This document shows, piece by piece, positions 5,351 to 9,855 of a stretch of DNA of 9,855 bases. The stretch is from an uncultured Sutterella sp. (GTDB lineage Bacteria > Pseudomonadota > Gammaproteobacteria > Burkholderiales > Burkholderiaceae_F): NCBI GenBank assembly GCA_905192805.1, contig CAJJMF010000091.1:1-9855 (forward strand), given 5' to 3'. The first letter of the stretch is position 1. Each line of letters opens with the position of its first letter. The position numbers and the translations under genes are program-made. The notes under the pieces are model-generated. The model saw only the letters and a program-made list of their open reading frames with translations. It made no database searches and was not told where the DNA came from.

Positions 5351-6619
5351 ATGGCTGTTCAATCGGAATTAAAGACCATTCTGGATTCGCTCAATGAACC
5401 GAGACTATTAATACGCAATGATTTTTCGGTTGCCTATGCAAACCGAGCTTTTTTGCATCGGTATGGCCAACAAGATTATGAGGGCCGACCTTGCTATGAA
5501 TTAGTGTTTCATTTGAATAAGCGTTGTTCGGCGTGTGGGGAAGTTTGTCCGCTCGAACAAAGCCTCATTACGAAGCAAAATGAAGAAACCTTCCGCCGTC
5601 AAAACACGATGTCAGGAAGTCGTTTTGTTGAAGTGTCAACCGTTCCCGTGGTGCGCTCCGATGGGGTGCCTTCGTATTTCATGGAAACCGTTCGCGATTC
5701 CGAAGGCATGGTAGAGCAATTGGAGCGTGTGGGGTTGGTGACACGCTCCAAAGCTGTCAAGAAATTGCTCTCGAAGATCGCGCAATTAGTTCCCCTGGAT
5801 GTTCCCGTTCTCTTTGTCGGGGAAACTGGAAGCGGTAAAGAGGTGTTTGCAAAGGTGTTGCATGAAAACTCTCGCCGAGCCGCTCAAGCGTTTTTACGAA
5901 TGGAGTGCCTCACGCTGACGGAAGAAAAATTGGCGCGCGAAATTAACCGTGCCTTTGGTACAGGGTTGACAGGAGGAACGCTTTACTTAACGGATGTGGC
6001 CGAGTTGTCCCATGAAATGCAGGCAAGCATTCTGCAGTTTTTGAAAACAGGGCGCTACTTCGTTGCGGGGAATGAAGGCGGAGAAAAGGCGGATATTCGC
6101 GTGATTTTTGGAACGCGCCGTGAATTAAAGCCATTGGTCGAACGAGGGCTCTTTAATGAAGAGCTGTTTTATCGGTTAGCCATCAGCCGGTTAGATGTTC
6201 CGAACTTGAAAGACCGTCAAGAGGATATTCCTGAACTTTGTGAACTGATTTTGGCTGAGTCCGTCTCAGGACGCCAACAAAAACTCTCAAGTGCAGCGCT
6301 TAAAGAGTTGCAACAACGCGAATGGTCTGGGAATGTTGCAGAGCTCTCAGCCGTATTAAACCGCGTCTCGATTTTCTGTCAGTCCGACACGATTGAACTA
6401 GTAGATGTTTTAAGTGAAATCGGGTATGTTAATGCTCGCGTGGGTTCAGGAGACAAGGCTCTCTCTGAGCAGCTCAATGATGAGCAGTATTTGCGAGAAC
6501 GATTAGAAACCTGGCAAGGCTCTCGTAAAGACTTAGCTAAAGAGCTAGGGATTAGTGTCCGTACGCTCTACCGACAGATTCAAAAACTAGGAACGACACT
6601 CAATGAGTCAGGATCTTAA
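5351..6619 (+). CDS. PAS / degenerate AAA+ / Fis-HTH transcriptional regulator, divergent from cyd operon
   Basis: A 422-residue regulator built like a bacterial enhancer-binding protein. Residues 8-118 form a PAS domain with cysteines C48, C59, C62 and C66 (PCYE...CSACGEVCPLE), apt for an iron-sulfur cluster, metal or thiol switch. Residues 130-355 are AAA+ with a good Walker A (GETGSGKE, 157-164). The rest is degraded: the GAFTGA loop that contacts sigma-54 is missing (a shortened link, residues 195-207); Walker B reads LTDV instead of LDEI (213-216); FNEELFYRL replaces FRxDLYYRL; and GNVAEL (328-332) lacks the sensor II arginine of GNVREL. Residues 376-414 are a Fis-type HTH (SRKDLAKELGISVRTLYRQI). 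Sigma-54 activation is therefore unlikely; it may act at sigma-70 promoters, as TyrR does. Its divergent position suggests control of cydPABX. It overlaps the next gene by 17 nt. Confidence 0.85.
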   Translation: MAVQSELKTILDSLNEPRLLIRNDFSVAYANRAFLHRYGQQDYEGRPCYELVFHLNKRCSACGEVCPLEQSLITKQNEETFRRQNTMSGSRFVEVSTVPVVRSDGVPSYFMETVRDSEGMVEQLERVGLVTRSKAVKKLLSKIAQLVPLDVPVLFVGETGSGKEVFAKVLHENSRRAAQAFLRMECLTLTEEKLAREINRAFGTGLTGGTLYLTDVAELSHEMQASILQFLKTGRYFVAGNEGGEKADIRVIFGTRRELKPLVERGLFNEELFYRLAISRLDVPNLKDRQEDIPELCELILAESVSGRQQKLSSAALKELQQREWSGNVAELSAVLNRVSIFCQSDTIELVDVLSEIGYVNARVGSGDKALSEQLNDEQYLRERLETWQGSRKDLAKELGISVRTLYRQIQKLGTTLNESGS

Positions 6620-7529
6620 GATTAACGAGGTGGCGGATCGGCTGAAATTTCGTTTGCTACCCAATGAGGTGCGAGGGTTTATTCTTCGCGCCGGCACCCC
6701 AGTTGTGTACTCGGTGCTGCCTGCAAGCGAGTTACCCGCTAAAGGTACACTCGTGTTTTTGCATGGTGTGGGTAGTAATGCTAGCCGTTGGGAAGAGTTT
6801 GTCGAACGAACTCCGCTAAAACAATCGTGGGATCTGGTACGTATTGATCTACGTGGGCATGCGAGTAGTGAAACACGTCTGGCGGGTACCCTAGAGGCGC
6901 ATAGTGCGGATTTGGTGGCGATTCTCGATGCGTTGAATGTGCCCCAAGCAGTCATGGTAGGGCATAGTTTAGGGGCACATATTGCCATGCAGTTTGCCCA
7001 TATGTATCCAGATCGAGCCAAGGCCTTGGTGTTAGTGGATCCGCTCGTGGATGAAGCACTCACGGAGGTGGCTATTAAGAAGCGGGCGTGGCGACCTTAT
7101 CTGAAAGTGATTTCGTCAGTCGCCCGTTTGTTCAATCGGTTGGGGATAAAGCGCCAGCTTCCTTACTACAGTTTGCGAGCTCACGATCAGGTTGCCCGTG
7201 AAATGCTCTCTCAAGGGGGGGATCAGCTTCAAGCATTTATCAAAGAATACTCTTCCCCTTTTAAAGATCTTGGTCATATCCACACGGCGGACTACACTCG
7301 GGATTTGATCGAAATCAGTCGAGTGTCAGCGGATATTTCGCAGTTCCCTCGACCGGTGTTGGTGGTGGCTGCCACGTCGGGGAAAATTACCTCTCCCGAG
7401 AAAGTGCGTGCTTGGACCCAACGTCTGAAGCAGGGTCATATGGATATGGTGGAGTGTATTCATTGGCCCTTTACGGAGTGTCCCGATGATATTTCTCGGG
7501 TAATTCAGACTTGGATCAGTGCGTTGTAG
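6603..7529 (+). CDS. Alpha/beta hydrolase
   Basis: A 308-residue alpha/beta-hydrolase-fold enzyme with no signal peptide, so probably cytoplasmic. LVFLHGVGSNASRW (50-63) forms the oxyanion strand-loop, RIDLRGHASSE (80-90) follows, and GHSLG (120-124) places the nucleophile at S122. H287 in IHWPFTE is the likely catalytic histidine. The acid residue is less clear. The loop after PVLVVAA, which usually carries Asp, reads TSGKITSPE; D146 or D149 in LVLVDPLVDE may serve instead, or activity may be changed. The substrate is unknown; the profile is like hydrolases acting on esters, thioesters or epoxides. Its ATG lies 17 nt inside the regulator gene, so the two are translated together, and a terminator follows at 7547-7584. 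The pairing with a cyd-linked regulator is unexplained. Confidence 0.85.
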   Translation: MSQDLKINEVADRLKFRLLPNEVRGFILRAGTPVVYSVLPASELPAKGTLVFLHGVGSNASRWEEFVERTPLKQSWDLVRIDLRGHASSETRLAGTLEAHSADLVAILDALNVPQAVMVGHSLGAHIAMQFAHMYPDRAKALVLVDPLVDEALTEVAIKKRAWRPYLKVISSVARLFNRLGIKRQLPYYSLRAHDQVAREMLSQGGDQLQAFIKEYSSPFKDLGHIHTADYTRDLIEISRVSADISQFPRPVLVVAATSGKITSPEKVRAWTQRLKQGHMDMVECIHWPFTECPDDISRVIQTWISAL

Positions 7530-7546
7530 CGGATCGTAGTAAGGAC

Positions 7547-7584
7547 AAAAAAGACTTCCATCGTGTGTCGTGGAAGTCTTTTTT
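7547..7584. terminator. Bidirectional intrinsic terminator
   Basis: AAAAAAGACTTCCA (7547-7560) pairs perfectly with TGGAAGTCTTTTTT (7571-7584) around a 10-nt loop. The T-tract ends the regulator-hydrolase transcript on the plus strand. The A-tract gives a T-tract on the minus strand, so it also ends the DUF1801-like gene, whose stop is about 29 nt away. Confidence 0.92.
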
Positions 7585-7612
7585 CCATTCAAAACTGACG
7601 AAAAGAGGTCTA

Positions 7613-8128
7613 TTAGGATTTTGCTGAGGCTTCGACAACCTCTTCATTTCCTGTGGCTTCGTCATCGTCTCGGTTGACGACAATACGTACAATGGGCGGA
7701 GCCACGGCCGCATCTTCTTCCGAAATTCCCCATAAGGCTAACAACTCTTCCTGAGAGGGAATCTCTTCTTTTTTACGAGCCCGACGGCTCGCCAAAGCGG
7801 CACGGACGACTTTTTCAACCACGTCTAAGGGAAGACAGTTGAGGTCAGAGAATTCAATGGTGCAACGTTCAGCGTTAATAAAAGGGACTTGGTCCTTGAA
7901 TTCATTAATCACATTTTTTTCTGCGATAAACAAAGTCAGTGATTTGTCCTGAGACTCAACAGCAAACAACGGGCCGTCGAGTTCATAAAACGCGAGTCCG
8001 TAACGCATGCTTTCACGAACGCCACGGGCAGAGCGTCTGATCATACTGCAAACTCTCGCCATTGCAACGCGTCGATCGTTAGGAAGGCTCTGAAGGTAGC
8101 CTCCGACCGTCGTAGCGGCAGGTACCAT
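7613..8128 (-). CDS. DUF1801-like (YdhG-type) protein
   Basis: A 171-residue soluble protein. Residues about 8-115 resemble the DUF1801/YdhG-like fold: an N-terminal helix region (VGGYLQSLPNDRRVAMARVCSMIRR), then RESMRYGLAFYELDGPLFAVESQDKSLTLFIAE (38-70), where MRYGLAFYELDG recalls the family's conserved W/Y-G-x-P-x-F strand, and a helix rich in arginine and alanine (VRAALASRRARKK). A charged tail follows, with EEIPSQEELLALWGISEED (121-139) and an acidic end. The function of the family is not established; some relatives are linked to iron-sulfur or stress proteins, which gives no firm clue here. The start ATG at 8128 has GGAGAAG about 6 nt upstream. It is a single-gene unit between the 7547-7584 terminator and the terminator of the lipoprotein gene. 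Confidence 0.65.
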   Translation of the reverse strand: MVPAATTVGGYLQSLPNDRRVAMARVCSMIRRSARGVRESMRYGLAFYELDGPLFAVESQDKSLTLFIAEKNVINEFKDQVPFINAERCTIEFSDLNCLPLDVVEKVVRAALASRRARKKEEIPSQEELLALWGISEEDAAVAPPIVRIVVNRDDDEATGNEEVVEASAKS

Positions 8129-8216
8129 GTGTAGCTTCTCCGGTAAAAGACGAAATGTAGACTATTAATTTTACCAAAAATTACACCAGTTTCCTAGCGA
8201 TAAGCCCCGATAAGGT

Positions 8217-8269
8217 AAAAGAAAAAGCGAGAGTAGGCAGTTGGGCTATGGGAGAGCAAGTGCCTACTC
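8217..8269 (-). terminator. Long-stem terminator downstream of the lipoprotein gene
   Basis: GAGTAGGCA (8231-8239) pairs perfectly with TGCCTACTC (8261-8269). After a G-G mismatch, TTG (8241-8243) pairs with CAA (8257-8259), leaving a 13-nt loop. On the minus strand the stem is followed by TCGCTTTTTCTTTT. This fits a factor-independent terminator 36 nt after the stop of the lipoprotein gene, with a longer stem and loop than usual. The 8129-8304 gap otherwise shows an AT-rich upstream region of the DUF1801-like gene with no clear promoter. Confidence 0.65.
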
Positions 8270-8304
8270 GGATGCGTGTTTTGCGCAAAGGCGCCGACAA
8301 AAAA

Positions 8305-8844
8305 TTAAGGGCGTGTTCCGAAAGTATAAGTGGCTTTAAATGGAACTTTTAAAACATGATTGAGTTGTCCAGCGGCACAGTCGGTGAGTGGAACACCCCC
8401 GCGTGTTTGTGAACGCACGGTTCGGGAAACTTCCTGATAGTTTTTCTCTTGCGTTTGAGTAGAAATATCGTAGTACACCTCAGGAAGGTCTCGATTGTTT
8501 GTTCGCTGGATTAGCTGAGGTTGCGAAAGAGAAAACGTGGTTCCTGAGAGGGTAACGATATCCCCTGAATCGGTTAGTCGGGCGATCATCTTTCCAGAGG
8601 ATGTTTTAAAGCGTGCATTCGCGTTAAGATATTGCCAGTAGTAACCCTTGCCATCACGGGCGCAACGTAAACGTGTTTCACCGTCTGCAGACCAGACAAA
8701 CAGTTTTTTCTTGAGAACCACGGGAGCTTTTTTCTCGGGTTCATTTGAGGCACTGAAGGGGGTGATTCCTGTACAGCCCGTTACGAACAGACATACGATG
8801 ACAGCATTTAGGATAGCGATTGATTTACGGTTGTCGAGTATCAT
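8305..8844 (-). CDS. Putative outer-membrane lipoprotein, DUF3455-like
   Basis: A 179-residue exported protein. The N-terminus has charged residues (DNRK), a hydrophobic stretch and a lipobox VTGC, putting the lipidated cysteine at C24. The +2 residue is Thr, so outer-membrane sorting is expected. After a polar linker (25-46), the mature domain reads LFVWSADGETRLRC (48-61), FKTSSGKMIARLTDSGDIVTLSG (79-101) and TRGGVPLTDC (147-156), ending in VPFKATYTFG. The order 'ADG-x-YxC ... GG-x-P-x-x-C ... VPYxATYxF' resembles the DUF3455 family, which has no known function. C61 and C156 could form a disulfide. The family call is moderate because it rests on recalled patterns. The ATG at 8844 has AAGGAG about 9 nt upstream. 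It appears to be a single-gene transcript. Confidence 0.68.
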   Translation of the reverse strand: MILDNRKSIAILNAVIVCLFVTGCTGITPFSASNEPEKKAPVVLKKKLFVWSADGETRLRCARDGKGYYWQYLNANARFKTSSGKMIARLTDSGDIVTLSGTTFSLSQPQLIQRTNNRDLPEVYYDISTQTQEKNYQEVSRTVRSQTRGGVPLTDCAAGQLNHVLKVPFKATYTFGTRP

Positions 8845-8888
8845 GGCGAGGACTCCTTAAGGCTGTGTAGAAAACGAATTGCCCAGAC

Positions 8889-8916
8889 ATAATGAAAAAA
8901 TGAAGGGCAATGTCTA
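8889..8916 (-). promoter_or_regulatory. Putative promoter of the lipoprotein gene
   Basis: On the minus strand TAGACA (8916-8911, 5 of 6 to the -35 consensus) and CATTAT (8894-8889, 4 of 6 to the -10) are 16 bp apart. They lie about 45 nt upstream of the ATG. An inverted repeat TTGCCC (8879-8884) / GGGCAA (8905-8910) brackets the -10 region and could bind a regulator. Confidence 0.35.
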
Positions 8917-8952
8917 CAGTAGCCTTACTCTATGATTTGACTATAGCGGTTT

Positions 8953-9050
8953 TAGTGCCGTAGCACTAGTGGCTTACGGGATAAGCTCGATAGTCTTTTG
9001 TAAACGATATTCAGGCAATTCCATCGAGCGGCAAGGCTCTGCGGGAATTG
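8953..9050 (+). promoter_or_regulatory. Structured 5' leader of the oxidoreductase operon
   Basis: The untranslated region before the gamma subunit is rich in self-complementary pieces: TAGTGC-CGTA-GCACTA (8953-8968), GCTCGAT (8985-8991) with ATCGAGC (9023-9029), CAATTCC (9016-9022) with GGAATTG (9044-9050), and GAGC (9026-9029) with GCTC (9036-9039). The second and third pairs interlock as a pseudoknot, while the second and fourth exclude each other. A cis-regulatory RNA is possible, and I recognise no known riboswitch class. The promoter is unclear; TATGAT at 8931-8936 is the best -10 but lacks a good -35. Confidence 0.4.
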
Positions 9051-9053
9051 GAT

Positions 9054-9060
9054 AAAGGGG
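9054..9060 (+). promoter_or_regulatory. Ribosome binding site that decides the gamma-subunit GTG start
   Basis: AAAGGGG ends about 6 nt before GTG at 9067. This strong site supports GTG as the start, directly before the conserved QIRIHGRGGQG sequence. Confidence 0.7.
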
Positions 9061-9066
9061 ATACTG

Positions 9067-9636
9067 GTGTTTCAGATTCGAATCCACGGTCGTGGTGGCC
9101 AAGGGGTGGTCACTGCGGCAGAGATGTGTGCCTTGGCTGGCTTTATGGAAAAGCACTACGCCCAAGCGTTCCCCAGCTTTGGGTCGGAACGTACGGGTGC
9201 TCCTGTAGTGGCTTTTGCTCGATTTCACAACAAAGAAATCCGTTTACGTGAACCCGTACAAGAACCGGATGTGGTATTGATTCAAGATCGTACCTTGCTC
9301 ACGAGCGGTAATGTGTTTGAAGGGTTACGCCCTGACGGGTATGTGTTGATCAACACCGATAAAACGTTTGCGCAGTTGGGCTTAAGTGAGCTAGAGGCAA
9401 GCCTTCCTGCAGGGCACTGTGTGACGGTGCCTGCTACGCGCTTTGCCCTCGAAAAAATTGGTCGCCCTTTGCCTGGGGCTGGCATGTTAGCTGGGATGGC
9501 CGCAATGACGAAGGTTTTGAAACTCGAAAGTGTTATTGCGGCCTATAACGATAAGTTCTCTGGACGTATTGCCCAGGCGAATGCCGAGGTGGCCACGTTG
9601 TCGTTTGAACATGTCATGAAGGAGCTACAAGGATGA
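9067..9636 (+). CDS. 2-oxoacid:acceptor oxidoreductase, gamma subunit
   Basis: A 189-residue gamma subunit of the pyruvate/2-oxoacid:ferredoxin (acceptor) oxidoreductase family, which decarboxylates 2-oxoacids to acyl-CoA. Family signatures are IRIHGRGGQGVVTAAEMCALAGF (4-26, with GRGGQG) and FPSFGSERTGAPVVAFARF (35-53), then EPDVVLIQD and the C-terminal PGAGMLAG block. Length is normal for a separate gamma chain (about 180-195). Substrate cannot be fixed from this subunit; pyruvate, branched 2-oxoacids and phenylglyoxylate enzymes share the motifs. The start is GTG, directly after a strong AAAGGGG site. The stop overlaps the next ATG (ATGA), so the alpha chain follows by coupled translation. 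The usual delta (ferredoxin-like) gene is not between gamma and alpha, unlike many four-subunit operons. Confidence 0.9.
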   Translation: MFQIRIHGRGGQGVVTAAEMCALAGFMEKHYAQAFPSFGSERTGAPVVAFARFHNKEIRLREPVQEPDVVLIQDRTLLTSGNVFEGLRPDGYVLINTDKTFAQLGLSELEASLPAGHCVTVPATRFALEKIGRPLPGAGMLAGMAAMTKVLKLESVIAAYNDKFSGRIAQANAEVATLSFEHVMKELQG

Positions 9637-9855
9637 GAAAACAACTCGAAGGTAGTCAGGGGGTGGCTGCTGCGGTCGCCTTGTGTCGACCCGATGTGGT
9701 GTGTGCCTACCCAATTTCTCCCCAAACCCATATTGTGGAAGCGCTCGGAGCGCTTTGTCGAAAAGGGGAGCTGCAGAACTGCGAATACATCAACGTGGAA
9801 AGTGAGTTTGCGGCGATGTCGGTTGCGATTGGTGCGTCCGTTGCCGGTGGTCGTG
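9633..9855 (+). CDS. 2-oxoacid:acceptor oxidoreductase, alpha subunit (partial, runs off window)
   Basis: The first 74 residues of the alpha chain. MRKQLEGSQGVAAAVALC is the usual N-terminus, and YPISPQTHIVEAL (26-38) is the family's YPITPxTPIxE motif. NVESEFAAMSVAIGASVAGGR (54-74) is the conserved ESE block of the thiamine-diphosphate enzyme's domain I. The His in SPQTHIVE, where many pyruvate enzymes have Pro, recalls the alpha chains of phenylglyoxylate-type oxidoreductases, so the substrate may not be pyruvate; this is a weak hint. The ATG overlaps the gamma stop codon, with AAGGAG about 8 nt upstream. The rest of the gene, and presumably the beta and ferredoxin-like chains, lie beyond the right edge. 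Confidence 0.9.
   Translation, partial: MRKQLEGSQGVAAAVALCRPDVVCAYPISPQTHIVEALGALCRKGELQNCEYINVESEFAAMSVAIGASVAGGR

Noticed and set aside
6608..7063. A 151-residue minus-strand open frame inside the hydrolase gene
   Set aside because: It mirrors the hydrolase codons, is rich in Ser, Arg and Thr and has no start context or family resemblance.
8974..9251. Short open frames in the leader and start of the gamma-subunit gene
   Set aside because: They overlap the structured leader and the conserved gamma-subunit start in other frames, with no supporting ribosome binding site or homology.
1..9855. CRISPR arrays, insertion sequences, tRNA genes or prophage genes
   Set aside because: No regularly spaced repeats, transposase motifs, tRNA-like folds or phage proteins were seen on either strand.

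Overview
The window looks like part of the chromosome of a Gram-negative proteobacterium, most likely a low-to-mid GC betaproteobacterium (Burkholderiales, possibly a microaerophilic or anaerobic host-associated line such as the Sutterellaceae). This placement is inference. It rests on the long-Q-loop cytochrome bd operon carrying CydP, CydX and YbgE, on YaeQ and a Burkholderiales-style DUF4870-like membrane protein, and on a 2-oxoacid:acceptor oxidoreductase of a type expected in anaerobic metabolism. No tRNA, rRNA, insertion sequence, prophage or CRISPR was seen.

Layout. Positions 1-1456 (+) hold a small membrane protein, YaeQ, and a short EamA-type transporter whose 3' end is shifted out of frame at a run of seven G. 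A bidirectional terminator follows at 1422-1451. Positions 1453-5189 (-) hold one respiratory operon, read right to left: cydP, cydA, cydB, cydX, ybgE and a group II truncated haemoglobin. Two of its genes are not obvious from long reading frames: the 29-residue CydX at 2116-2205, and the true GTG start of the globin at 1827. A shared control region (5190-5350) separates the operon from a divergent gene (5351-6619, +) for a PAS / AAA+ / Fis-HTH regulator, which overlaps an alpha/beta hydrolase gene (6603-7529). A bidirectional terminator (7547-7584) separates these from a DUF1801-like protein (7613-8128, -) and a DUF3455-like lipoprotein (8305-8844, -). The right end starts an oxidoreductase operon (+): the gamma subunit (9067-9636) overlaps the start of the alpha subunit, which runs off the window.

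How the genes fit together. The core is a high-affinity quinol oxidase module: two catalytic subunits, small accessory subunits at both ends of the operon, and a haem globin that could handle O2 or NO. The divergent regulator has a four-cysteine PAS domain suited to redox or metal sensing. Its AAA+ domain has lost the GAFTGA loop, the Walker B acidic pair, one candidate arginine finger and the sensor II arginine. It therefore probably does not activate sigma-54 and may act as a local sigma-70 repressor or activator. A perfect palindrome in the shared control region contains the putative -35 boxes of both divergent promoters and is the best candidate operator. The most interesting signals are this regulator with its putative operator, the globin in the cyd operon, the cydB-cydX hairpin, the EamA frameshift and the structured leader before the oxidoreductase genes.
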